From the NCBI GenBank assembly GCA_934654605.1, contig CAKUGH010000031.1:1-17245 (forward strand): a stretch of 17,245 nucleotides of DNA, written 5' to 3'. This document shows, one piece after another, positions 7,809-14,618 of the stretch. The notes under the pieces were generated by a model. It did not search any database. It saw only the letters and a list, made by a program, of their open reading frames with translations, and was not told where the DNA came from. Position 1 is the first letter of the stretch. Every line of letters begins with the position of its first letter. The translations under genes were made by a program, and so were the position numbers. This DNA is from an uncultured Collinsella sp. (lineage in GTDB: Bacteria; Actinomycetota; Coriobacteriia; Coriobacteriales; Coriobacteriaceae).

Positions 7809-7826
7809 TATATCCCCGGGGGTATA
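7809..7826. promoter_or_regulatory. Near-perfect palindrome in the aguR-aguB spacer
   Basis: TATATCCCCGGGGGTATA is palindromic at 16 of 18 positions and lies 42 bp upstream of the aguR start. The AT-rich flanks could also serve as a -10 region for aguR on the minus strand. It is a candidate site for AguR autoregulation or for another dimeric regulator. Confidence 0.35.
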
Positions 7827-7905
7827 CACGTCCCGCCCGGTCGTTTCACCGTGGATTAGGCGCCAAGATATAGGATAGCCTTATACCGTTCGCGGTTCTA
7901 GATAG

Positions 7906-7939
7906 TAAACCCCCTGCAAGTCCGCTACCTGCGGGTTTA
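7906..7939. promoter_or_regulatory. TAAACCC-N20-GGGTTTA inverted repeat upstream of aguB
   Basis: A 7-bp perfect inverted repeat with half-sites about 2.5 helical turns apart lies in the 330-bp aguR-aguB spacer. A wider repeat (ACCGTTC near 7886 with GAACGGT near 7968) encloses it. No strong -35/-10 pair is visible downstream, which fits an activator-dependent promoter. It is the best-placed candidate for AguR binding. The rest of the spacer holds a 6-bp hairpin (GAGGCG/CGCCTC, 8036-8058) in the untranslated leader and no gene. Confidence 0.4.
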
Positions 7940-8097
7940 TAGTGGTTTAGAGGGGATGTAACTCCGTGAACGGTCTTTAATCTCGAATAAACTGGGCAAT
8001 AATTGCATGTGGGTGAATGATGGTCTTGTCAACACGAGGCGTGATGTACGAGCGCCTCTCAGTAATAGTCGGCAAGGCCGGCGGAAAGGAAATCGAC

Positions 8098-9171
8098 ATG
8101 GCACTGCCTAAGGATTTCATCGACACCAACGACTTCACCAAAGAGCAGATCCTGGCTATCGAGGATCTTGGCCTGGCAATGAAGAAGGCCATCAAGGTTG
8201 ACGGTTATTATCCGCACCTGCTCCGCAACAAGAGCCTTGGCATGATCTTCCAGCAGGTTTCCACCCGCACCCGTCTTTCCTTCGAGACCGCTATGACCGA
8301 CCTCGGCGGCCACGCTCAGTTCTATGGCCCTGGCACCATCCAGCTCGGCGGCCACGAGTCCCTGGGCGACACCGCTCGCGTCATGGGCTCGCTGCTCGAC
8401 ATCATGATGGCTCGCGTTGACCGTCACAAGGACGTCGTCGGCCTCGCCGAGGGCTCCGCTGTGCCCGTCATCAACGGCATGTCCGAGTTCAACCATCCCA
8501 CGCAGGAGATGGGCGACCTCATGACCATGCTCGAGAACCTCCCCGAGGGTAAGAAGATCGAGGACTGCACCCTGGCCTTCATCGGCGACGCCACCCAGGT
8601 CTGCGTCTCCCTCATGTTCATCGCCTCCAAGGTCGGCATGAAGTTTGTCCAGTTTGGACCCAAGGGCCACCAGATCCCCGATGGCGGCCTGCACGTTGGC
8701 ACCGTTGAGGAGCGCGCCGAGTTCGGCAAGCAGATGATGGCCATCGCCGAGGAGAACTGCAAGGTCTCCGGCGGCTCCATCGTCATCTCCGACGACATCG
8801 AGTGCATCAAGGGCGCCGACTTCATCTACACCGACGTGTGGTACGGCCTGTACGACGAGGAGGTCTCGGGCGAGAACTACATGGACGTGTTCTATCCCAA
8901 GTATCAGGTCACCATGGACATGATGAACTTCGCCGGCCCCAACTCCAAGTTCATGCACTGCCTGCCGGCCACCCGCAACGAGGAAGTCGTCGACGAGGTC
9001 ATGGACGATCCCGAGCGCTCCCTGTGCTGGGTCGAGGCCGAGAACCGCAAGCACTCCATCCGTGCTCTCCTTGCCGCTCTGGGCAAGCGTACCCCGCTCA
9101 ACGACGAGGGCGTCGAGTACTCCGCCAAGGCTGAGCTCCACGCCGCTCTCGAGGCTCTCGAGCAGCTCTAA
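8098..9171 (+). CDS. aguB: Putrescine carbamoyltransferase
   Basis: This 357-residue protein converts N-carbamoylputrescine and phosphate to putrescine and carbamoyl phosphate. It has the carbamoyl-phosphate site STRTR (55-59), HPTQE (133-137) and HCLPATR (287-293) of the transcarbamoylase family. Features separating it from ornithine carbamoyltransferase are [13 protein letters not shown] (76-88) and YTDVWYGLY (244-252), which stands where ornithine enzymes have a DxxxSMG loop; both match my memory of the Enterococcus faecalis enzyme. The start at 8098 has AAAGGA seven bases upstream; the in-frame ATG at 8017 lacks one. Codons are strongly C-ending, suggesting high expression. It is first in the agu region, divergent from aguR. 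The name ptcA is also used. Confidence 0.93.
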   Translation: MALPKDFIDTNDFTKEQILAIEDLGLAMKKAIKVDGYYPHLLRNKSLGMIFQQVSTRTRLSFETAMTDLGGHAQFYGPGTIQLGGHESLGDTARVMGSLLDIMMARVDRHKDVVGLAEGSAVPVINGMSEFNHPTQEMGDLMTMLENLPEGKKIEDCTLAFIGDATQVCVSLMFIASKVGMKFVQFGPKGHQIPDGGLHVGTVEERAEFGKQMMAIAEENCKVSGGSIVISDDIECIKGADFIYTDVWYGLYDEEVSGENYMDVFYPKYQVTMDMMNFAGPNSKFMHCLPATRNEEVVDEVMDDPERSLCWVEAENRKHSIRALLAALGKRTPLNDEGVEYSAKAELHAALEALEQL

Positions 9172-9303
9172 GCCCCGCGGCTTATCAAGCACGTTTGCGG
9201 GCGGCGGATGCTCGTCTCCTGTCGCCCGCTCACCGAGGCTCAAGCGATTGCCTTAGTTCCTTAGGGCCTCGGATCTGTCCAAGACTGAGCGAAGGAGCTC
9301 ATC

Positions 9304-10743
9304 ATGAGCGACGGAAAGAAAAAGCTTTCCTTCTTGACGGTCATTTCGACCATCATCTGCGTCGTCTTCGTTTGCGAGGCCGCCGCTCCTGCTGCTGCCA
9401 TTGGCAACCAGCAGTTCTTCTGGTGGATCTTCCTGATCCTGACCTTCCTGCTCCCGTATGGCATGGTTGTCGCCGAGCTCGGCACCACCTATGACGGCGA
9501 GGGCGGCATTTACGACTGGGTGCGCGATGGCCTGGGCGACAAGTGGGGCGCCCGCATTTCGTACTACTACTGGGTTAACTACCCGCTGTGGATTGCCTCG
9601 CTGGCTACCATGTTCCCCGACATTTTGGGTATGGTCTTTGGCGTCGAGTTCAATCTGATCGCCAAGATGGGTATCGATCTTGCCTTTGTGTGGATCGTTT
9701 ACCTCATGGGTCGCTCCAAAGCGGCCGACTCCGAGTGGGTCCTCAACGGCGGCGCCATCATCAAGGTCGCTGTTGCCGTTATCGTCGGCGCTCTGGGCAT
9801 TTGGTATGCCATGGAGAACGGTTTTGCGAACGACATGTCCGCTGCCACCTTCCTGCCCGAGCTCACCAACACCAACGCTCTCGGTTATCTGTCGATCATC
9901 ATCTTTAACTTCATGGGCTTCGAGGTCATCTGCACCATGACCGACGACATGGCCGATCCCGCTCGCGATATCCCCAAGGCCATCATCGTCGGCGGCCTGT
10001 CCATCGCCGTGATCTACCTGTTCGCTGGTTTTGGCATCGGCGCCGCTGTGCCGGCCGATGCCATCGACCCCGACTACGGCATGATTTTTGCCGTCCAGAC
10101 CATGGTGGGCGACTCCATGATCTTCAAGGTCATCTGCATCGCCTTCCTGATCACCCTGTTCGCCAACATGGCTGCTTGGTCCTTCGGCGTCAACTCCGTC
10201 GCTCGCTATGCCGCTGAGCACGGCAACATGCCCAAGATCTTCGCCTCGATGATCTCCAAGGACGACATGCCCAACGGCGCCAACCTGGTCAACGCCATCG
10301 TTGCCTCCCTGGTGCTGTGCCTGCAGCTGGTTCCCATCGATGCCATCTCCGAGGGCGTCTTCTGGATGCTCTTTGGCACCTCCGTTGTCTTCCTGCTGCT
10401 CACCTATATCCCGATGTTCCCGGCGTTCCTCAACCTTCGTAAGAACGACCCCAACCGTGAGCGCATCTTCACGTTCCCGTTTAAGGGCACCATGATGAAG
10501 GTCATGCTGGCCATCCCTTGCATCGAGCTGGTCTTGGCTATCGTTGCGACGCTGATTCCGTTCTCCGCCGCCGAAATTGCCGACAAGGTTCCGATGATCG
10601 TTATCTTCATCGTGCTTTTGCTCATTGGCGAGGTCTTCCGCGTCGTCAGCGCCAAGGGCCGCGAGACCGAGTACAAGGGTCTCACCCCCGAGCTGGCTGC
10701 TCAGCGTCTCGCTGAGGAGGCCGCCGAGGCCGAGGAGAACTAG
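9304..10743 (+). CDS. aguD: Agmatine/putrescine antiporter, APC superfamily
   Basis: The protein has 479 residues and about twelve membrane segments of the amino acid-polyamine-organocation fold. Segment one holds an unwound EAAAPAAAIGN region, and GEGGIYDWV (65-73) is the usual APC motif after segment two. The C-terminal tail is Glu/Ala-rich and cytoplasmic. Position between aguB and aguA matches AguD, which swaps external agmatine for internal putrescine. Substrate is inferred from context. The ATG at 9304 has AAGGAG seven bases upstream. The 132-bp gap after aguB contains two 7-bp hairpins (GCGGGCG/CGCCCGC and CCGAGGC/GCCTCGG) and no terminator. The stop codon is the first codon of the palindrome at 10741. 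Confidence 0.88.
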   Translation: MSDGKKKLSFLTVISTIICVVFVCEAAAPAAAIGNQQFFWWIFLILTFLLPYGMVVAELGTTYDGEGGIYDWVRDGLGDKWGARISYYYWVNYPLWIASLATMFPDILGMVFGVEFNLIAKMGIDLAFVWIVYLMGRSKAADSEWVLNGGAIIKVAVAVIVGALGIWYAMENGFANDMSAATFLPELTNTNALGYLSIIIFNFMGFEVICTMTDDMADPARDIPKAIIVGGLSIAVIYLFAGFGIGAAVPADAIDPDYGMIFAVQTMVGDSMIFKVICIAFLITLFANMAAWSFGVNSVARYAAEHGNMPKIFASMISKDDMPNGANLVNAIVASLVLCLQLVPIDAISEGVFWMLFGTSVVFLLLTYIPMFPAFLNLRKNDPNRERIFTFPFKGTMMKVMLAIPCIELVLAIVATLIPFSAAEIADKVPMIVIFIVLLLIGEVFRVVSAKGRETEYKGLTPELAAQRLAEEAAEAEEN

Positions 10744-10827
10744 AGCGCCCGGTTTCGGGGCTCCAACCCTCCTCGCGTACCAAGGAACGCTTCGTCGGGC
10801 TTGTCGCTCCCGACTCCGGGCACTCTA
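10741..10827 (+). repeat. 87-bp palindrome with CGCGTACCAA centre, after aguD
   Basis: Arms 10741-10759 and 10809-10827 match at 16 of 19 positions as reverse complements and start with the aguD stop codon. The centre (10773-10794) is 20/22 identical to the centre of the palindrome at 12330-12415, while the arms differ but still pair. A GCCTC-TTCG-GAGGC tetraloop hairpin follows at 10828-10841. There is no T-run. It may stabilise or end the upstream mRNA segment. Confidence 0.65.
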
Positions 10828-10841
10828 GCCTCTTCGGAGGC

Positions 10842-11110
10842 GTGCCCAAGTGACAGGTTTGCTAACCACTCCCTGGGGCGGGTGTGAGCGATTGCTCCGG
10901 TAACCACCACCTGCCCCAATCTCTCTTCCGTATCCTTCGTGCGTCTTGTCTCCGCGCACCAGGTTACGTCGTCGCCTGCCGGTGCGACTCCGTGAAAACC
11001 GGCGCCGGGCGCCCCGACCTTTGCCGGGGAACGGGCGCCTGCCATCTCTTGGTTTTAGGCTGCGGGTAACCCGCCCGCGGCAAGCGATCGTTCGATTTGG
11101 AGGAAATCTT
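10842..11110 (+). promoter_or_regulatory. Structured, GC-rich leader of aguA
   Basis: About 270 bp before aguA hold no gene. Several hairpins can be drawn: 10873-10918 (TGGGGC with GCCCCA, further pairs inside), GTGCG with CGCAC near 10939-10959, and a dense GC stem at about 11008-11040 (GGCGCCCCG with CGGGG and GGCGCC). No recognised riboswitch class fits. It may be an untranslated regulatory leader or a processing region setting separate levels of AguD and AguA. Confidence 0.35.
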
Positions 11111-12316
11111 ATGCGTACGATCACCGAGTCCGAGTCCACCCCCAAGGCCGACGGCTTCTTTATGCCCGCTGAGTTCGCCCCGCAGGATCGCGTGTGGATG
11201 GGCTGGCCCCACCGCACCGACACCTGGGCCCACGGCGCCAAGCCGGCTCAGAAGCAGTATGCCGCCATCGCTCGCGCCATCGCCGAGTTCACCCCGGTCA
11301 CCATGTGCGCCAACCAGGCCGACTACGCCAACTGCAAGGCCGTCTTCGAGGAAGACGAGAACGTCACCGTTATCGAGATGACCACCGACGATGCCTGGTT
11401 CCGCGACACCGCCGCTACCTACGTCATCAACGGCAAGGGCGAGAAGCGCGCTAACCACTGGCACTTCAACGCCTACGGCGGTCTGGTCGACGGCCTGTAC
11501 TTCCCGTGGGACAAGGATGAGCAGATCGCCCTTAAGATGGCTGAGCTCTCCGGCTGCCGTCGCTATCGTCCCGATGACATGATCCTCGAGGGCGGCTCCA
11601 TCACCGTCGACGGCGAGGGCACCCTTGTCGTGACCGACCAGTGCCTGCTTTCCCCGGGCCGCACCTGCTCTGCGGTTCTGGAGGAGGAAGAGGATCCCGA
11701 GTCCATCTGGCCCAAGTTCAAGAAGAAGTTCGAGCCCTGGAGCGAGGAGCTTCGTGCCTATATGGACGAGCACCTCAAGGATTACCTGGGTGTCGAGAAG
11801 GTCATTTGGGTCAAGGAGGGCATCGACCCCGAGGAGACCAACGGCCACATCGACGACGTCGCTACGTTCATCGCCCCGGGCGTCATGGCCTGCATCTGGA
11901 CCGACGATCCCGAGTATCCGTTCTATGAGCAGTGCCACGCTGCCTACGAGACCCTCTCCAACGCCGTTGACGCCAAGGGCCGCAAGATGAAGGTCTACAA
12001 GCTCTGCATGCCCGTGAACCCGCTGTTCATGGACCAGGCTTCCTGCGATACCATCGACGCCGACGAGAACGCCGAGCCGCGCGTTGCCGACGAGCCGCTG
12101 ATCGCTTCTTACATGAACTACCTGGTCACCAACCATGGCGTTATCGTCCCGCAGTACGGCGACGAGAATGACCAGCTGGCCGTTGACACGCTCCAGAAGA
12201 TCTACGACGAGGTCTGGGGCGAGGGTGTCTACAAGTGCGTTGGCGTTCAGTCCGAGCAGGTCGTCTTCGGCGGCGGAAATATCCACTGCATCACTCAGCA
12301 GGAGCCGTCCGCTTAA
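11111..12316 (+). CDS. aguA: Agmatine deiminase
   Basis: This 401-residue enzyme hydrolyses agmatine to N-carbamoylputrescine and ammonia. Catalytic features of the guanidine-modifying family are present: DDAWFRD (93-99), EGG (160-162), NGHIDD (244-249) with His246 and Asp248, and the C-terminal GGGNIHCITQQ (387-397) with nucleophile Cys393. The usual length is about 365-370; the extra residues lie mainly at about 188-218, a charged stretch (EEEEDPESIWPKFKKKF) inserted before the DYLGVEKVIW strand. GGAGGA sits upstream of the ATG at 11111. It follows aguD after a 367-bp structured spacer and is strongly codon-biased like aguB and aguD. Confidence 0.94.
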   Translation: MRTITESESTPKADGFFMPAEFAPQDRVWMGWPHRTDTWAHGAKPAQKQYAAIARAIAEFTPVTMCANQADYANCKAVFEEDENVTVIEMTTDDAWFRDTAATYVINGKGEKRANHWHFNAYGGLVDGLYFPWDKDEQIALKMAELSGCRRYRPDDMILEGGSITVDGEGTLVVTDQCLLSPGRTCSAVLEEEEDPESIWPKFKKKFEPWSEELRAYMDEHLKDYLGVEKVIWVKEGIDPEETNGHIDDVATFIAPGVMACIWTDDPEYPFYEQCHAAYETLSNAVDAKGRKMKVYKLCMPVNPLFMDQASCDTIDADENAEPRVADEPLIASYMNYLVTNHGVIVPQYGDENDQLAVDTLQKIYDEVWGEGVYKCVGVQSEQVVFGGGNIHCITQQEPSA

Positions 12317-12329
12317 TCGTCAGGCTTTC

Positions 12330-12415
12330 CGAGGCACCCCATCTCGCCGCTCAAACCGTCGCTCGCGTACCAAAGTACGCTTCGCTCCTCTTTCGCGGCG
12401 ACCTGGGGCACCTCG
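12330..12415 (+). repeat. 86-bp palindrome with CGCGTACCAA centre, after aguA
   Basis: Arms 12330-12350 and 12395-12415 pair at 17 of 21 positions. The centre (12363-12384) nearly equals that of the 10741 element, and its distance from the arm ends is the same within one base. It begins 13 bp after the aguA stop. The arms of the two elements differ in sequence yet stay complementary, which suggests selection for pairing. Confidence 0.65.
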
Positions 12416-12510
12416 AAAACCCAGCCGATCAATCGGACGGGTGGCGTGTCGTCCCATCTCGGGGCATTGATGGGCTGCTGCTTGATGTCTTGGTCGGTTG
12501 GGTTTTCTTT

Positions 12511-12550
12511 GGGCACTCCGTTGCCTCCACTTCGGAGTGCCCTTTTTCTT
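12511..12550 (+). terminator. Intrinsic terminator downstream of aguA
   Basis: GGGCACTCCG (12511-12520) pairs perfectly with CGGAGTGCCC (12533-12542), followed by TTTTTCTTT. It lies 195 bp after aguA, so the second antiporter gene is probably transcribed separately or by read-through. Confidence 0.85.
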
Positions 12551-12552
12551 TG

Positions 12553-12635
12553 ATTGAGTACGCGTCTGACCTGGGATTTTTTGCGGGTTAGGCCAATTGT
12601 TCGCTTGAATTTCCCAGGTCAGACGCGTCTTCAAT
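12553..12635. repeat. Inverted repeat with 24-bp arms
   Basis: 12553-12576 and 12612-12635 are reverse complements at 22 of 24 positions, including 17 in a row (ACGCGTCTGACCTGGGA). A T6 tract follows the left arm. The 35-bp spacer has no gene. It adjoins the aguA terminator and precedes the leader of the second antiporter. Confidence 0.75.
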
Positions 12636-12683
12636 TGCCGAAAGGTTCCGGTCGCGAGCGCGGCCGTTTTGATCGGAGTATCT

Positions 12684-12866
12684 ATGTACCAGCGTATCGT
12701 TATCTACACGCGCCTGTTCCGCGAGCGCTGGTCCAACAATTGCATCCTTTCCTCTCTTTGGGATGGCACCTGTACCGGTGACGCGGCCTGCAACCCTACC
12801 TTGAGCTGCGCCTTCGGTACAGATGCCATCCTTTTTGCTGTAGGGGGAGCGTGCCATGGCAGGTAA
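12684..12866 (+). CDS. Putative leader peptide overlapping the second antiporter gene
   Basis: This 60-codon frame starts with ATG at 12684, five bases after GGAG, and ends 11 bp inside the antiporter gene, so translation could be coupled. The N-terminus (MYQRIVIYTRLFRERWSNN) has five Arg in 19 residues; the rest is Cys/Ala/Gly-rich and overlaps a strong hairpin. A ribosome on this frame would melt the hairpin. I know no homologue. It could be a regulatory leader rather than a functional protein, or a chance frame. Confidence 0.35.
   Translation: MYQRIVIYTRLFRERWSNNCILSSLWDGTCTGDAACNPTLSCAFGTDAILFAVGGACHGR
12761..12836 (+). terminator. Terminator-like hairpin in the leader of the second antiporter (attenuator candidate)
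   Basis: 12761-12777 pairs with 12815-12831 at 16 of 17 positions (GGATGGCA...CTGTACCG with its complement), and TTTTT follows directly. It lies 19 bp before the antiporter ATG and downstream of any promoter for that gene, so it would stop transcription unless bypassed. An upstream stem (ACCAGCG 12688-12694 with CGCTGGT 12726-12732) could take part in switching. The loop is 37 nt. Confidence 0.6.
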
Positions 12867-14265
12867 AAAGTTCTCCCTCTTCGAAGTCATCCTCTCGGTT
12901 ATCTGCGTCGTGTTTACCATCGAGGCGGCGGCTCCGGCATCTGCCATGGGCAACGTGCAGTTCTTCTGGTGGGTCTTCCTTATCATTACGTTTTTGCTGC
13001 CCTATGGCCTGGTGGTGGCCGAACTGGGCACGGCATTCGATTCCGAGGGCGGTTTGTACGACTGGGTTCGCCTGGGTCTGGGCGACCGTTGGGGCGCCCG
13101 CTGCTCTTGGTGCTACTGGGTCAACTTTCCGCTGTGGGTGGCAAGCATCGCCTGCATGTTTCCCAGCGTTATCAACGCGGTATGGGGTGTTGAGTTTTCG
13201 CTCGGCGCTCGGATCGCCATCGAGCTTGCCTTTGTGTGGGGTGTCACGCTCATGGCGATGCAGCCGGTGGCCGAGGCCGATTGGGTTATGGACGGCGGTG
13301 CCGTCATCAAAGTGCTCATTACCGCCGTGGTGGGTGTCGTCGGCATCTGGTTTGCCTGCAATAACGGCTTTGCCAACGATATGTCGCTCGAGACCTTCGT
13401 TCCCAATCTGGGCGATACCAACTCGCTGACGTACCTGTCGATCATCCTATTCAACTTTATGGGCTTCGAAGTGGTTGCGACCTTTGCCAGCACGATGAAG
13501 AACCCATCGCGCGACATCCCCAAGGCGGTTATCGCAGGTGGCATTGCTATTGCGGCAATTTACATCATCTGCGGTATTGGCATCGGAGCCGCGGTTCCCA
13601 CCGAGCAGCTTTCGCTCGATTCGGGCATTGTGGATGCCGTTGCCGCCATGGTGGGACGCAGCCACCCGCTAACGATGATCGTGGGCATGGCCTTTTTGGT
13701 GACGCTGTTCGCCAACATGATCTGCTGGAGCTTTGGCGTCAACAATGTGGCGAGCTATGCCGCGCGCCATGGCAACATGCCGCTCCCCTTTGCGCTGGTG
13801 TCCAAGAAGACCGGCATGCCCAACGGCTCGGCGCTCATCAACGGCTGCTTCGCCAGCCTGGTGTTGCTGCTCCAAATTCCGCTGGGCGAGGGCTCCGACG
13901 TCTTTTGGGTCTTCTTTTCCATGAACGTTGTCTTTCTGCTCATGAGTTATATCCCGATGTTTCCGGCGTTTTGGCGCCTGCGCAAATACGACGATCGCCC
14001 GCGCGTGTTCCGCGCCCCCTTTGAGGGCAAGGTGCTCGCGGTGGCGCTCGCAATTCCCGTGGTAGAGCTCGTGCTTTCGATCGTCGTTACGATCGTGCCA
14101 CTCAACAGCTCGCCTGCCGAGATGGCAAAGTTGCCCATCCTCGTGGGTGTGGTGATCGGTGTGCTACTGGGCGAGGTCTCGCGTCTCATATCGCGCCGCG
14201 GCCGCAGCATCGACAATCCCGGCGTTGGCGCAAGGGGGTCAGGTTACTTTGCACCAAAACAGTAA
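12856..14265 (+). CDS. Second AguD-like APC antiporter
   Basis: This 469-residue, roughly twelve-segment transporter is a clear paralogue of the aguD product: both share the start VICVVF/IICVVF, EAAAP, GN-QFFWW, TFLLPYG-VVAELGT and EGG-YDWV (63-70 here). It probably exchanges polyamines or related amino acids; whether it prefers agmatine/putrescine or another pair such as arginine or ornithine is not visible. GGGGGAG precedes the ATG at 12856. Codon choice is less biased than in aguB, aguD and aguA, suggesting lower expression or a different history. The last 11-12 residues are encoded inside a repeat palindrome (14227-14255), so the tail is probably non-conserved. It occupies the place of carbamate kinase in other agu clusters. 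Confidence 0.87.
   Translation: MAGKKFSLFEVILSVICVVFTIEAAAPASAMGNVQFFWWVFLIITFLLPYGLVVAELGTAFDSEGGLYDWVRLGLGDRWGARCSWCYWVNFPLWVASIACMFPSVINAVWGVEFSLGARIAIELAFVWGVTLMAMQPVAEADWVMDGGAVIKVLITAVVGVVGIWFACNNGFANDMSLETFVPNLGDTNSLTYLSIILFNFMGFEVVATFASTMKNPSRDIPKAVIAGGIAIAAIYIICGIGIGAAVPTEQLSLDSGIVDAVAAMVGRSHPLTMIVGMAFLVTLFANMICWSFGVNNVASYAARHGNMPLPFALVSKKTGMPNGSALINGCFASLVLLLQIPLGEGSDVFWVFFSMNVVFLLMSYIPMFPAFWRLRKYDDRPRVFRAPFEGKVLAVALAIPVVELVLSIVVTIVPLNSSPAEMAKLPILVGVVIGVLLGEVSRLISRRGRSIDNPGVGARGSGYFAPKQ
14227..14255 (+). repeat. GGGGTCAGG-type palindrome inside the antiporter 3' end
   Basis: GGCGCAA (14227-14233) and TTGCACC (14249-14255) flank GGGGGTCAGGTTACT, a variant of the motif at 16741-16771 (TGGTGCAAA, GGGGACAGGTTTC, TTTGCACCA). 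It codes for the C-terminal tail of the antiporter, including RGSGYFAP. Confidence 0.6.
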
Positions 14266-14287
14266 CGCCGCGACCTGCGCGGCGTTT
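14264..14287 (+). terminator. Short terminator-like hairpin after the second antiporter
   Basis: AACGCCGCG (14264-14272) pairs with CGCGGCGTT (14278-14286) across a 5-nt loop, beginning within the stop codon and followed by only one further T. The stem is strong but the T-tail short, so termination may be partial. It could also act on the minus strand for the small gene at 14301. Confidence 0.5.
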
Positions 14288-14300
14288 GCTGCATCTTGGA

Positions 14301-14480
14301 TTACTGCTCGCGGTGCTCGATATCAGAGGAGAGCTTGGGCGCAAAGTAGGGGACGTGGCCCAGGTAGGGGCGTGTTTGAGCGGTGCAAGGCACGTTGTTG
14401 TAGGTGAGCGAGCCTCGCAGTCGGGCGATGATTTTGGCGGCGGGCGCAATGAACGTTTTGAACGGTGCAAGCGACGCCAC
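14301..14480 (-). CDS. Small hypothetical protein, 59 residues
   Basis: A GTG at 14480 is preceded by AAGGAG at ideal spacing (five bases), and a promoter-like pair lies 55-84 bp upstream. The frame has codon usage like neighbouring genes, with many C-ending codons. The protein begins MASLAPFKTFIAPAAKIIAR, an amphipathic helix-like stretch, then has a Tyr/Pro-rich part (TYNNVPCTAQTRPYLGHVPYF) broken here into TYNNVPC at 26-32 and RPYLGHVPYF at 37-46, and a polar end (SSDIEHREQ). There is one Cys and no signal peptide or clear membrane span. I do not recognise a family. It is convergent with the second antiporter and downstream of the acetyltransferase on the same strand. Confidence 0.55.
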   Translation of the reverse strand: MASLAPFKTFIAPAAKIIARLRGSLTYNNVPCTAQTRPYLGHVPYFAPKLSSDIEHREQ

Positions 14481-14534
14481 GGCATCTCCTTCCCTGCGTA
14501 TGTCCTGTGTTTTGGCCCAAATTGATACGTCGCA

Positions 14535-14564
14535 AGTCTAGCATTCCGCCGCAGCGAGCTCCAA
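14535..14564 (-). promoter_or_regulatory. Candidate promoter of the 59-residue gene
   Basis: On the minus strand TTGGAG (14559-14564) and TAGACT (14535-14540) stand 18 bp apart, upstream of the GTG at 14480. The -35 abuts the repeat hairpin at 14564-14600. Confidence 0.45.
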
Positions 14565-14600
14565 ACCACCACAAAGGGGACAGGCACCTTTGTGGTGGTT
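14564..14600. repeat. GGGGACAGG palindrome with 14-bp perfect arms
   Basis: AACCACCACAAAGG (14564-14577) and CCTTTGTGGTGGTT (14587-14600) pair perfectly around a GGACAGGCA loop. It is 18 bp beyond the acetyltransferase stop codon and could stabilise or end that transcript, although no T-run follows. It is the best-formed copy of this repeat class in the window. Confidence 0.75.
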
Positions 14601-14618
14601 CTGGTCCATATTGGCAGG

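Noticed and set aside
8017..8097. Upstream start for aguB adding 27 residues
   Set aside because: Weak ribosome site; the ATG at 8098 has AAAGGA at good spacing and fits the family length.
8059..9243. 394-residue minus-strand frame antisense to aguB
   Set aside because: Long open antisense frames are expected from the codon bias of aguB; no ribosome site or protein-family feature. Similar frames antisense to aguD (9253-10221), aguA (10964-12286), the permease (4956-6059), the ABC ATPase (3458-4297) and DAHP synthase (15404-16504) were dropped for the same reason.
10970..11045. Cobalamin-riboswitch-like strings before aguA
   Set aside because: GCCGGTG and CCGGCGC occur, but the order and spacing of the conserved core do not fit, and the pathway gives no reason to expect it. 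Kept only as an uncharacterised structured leader.
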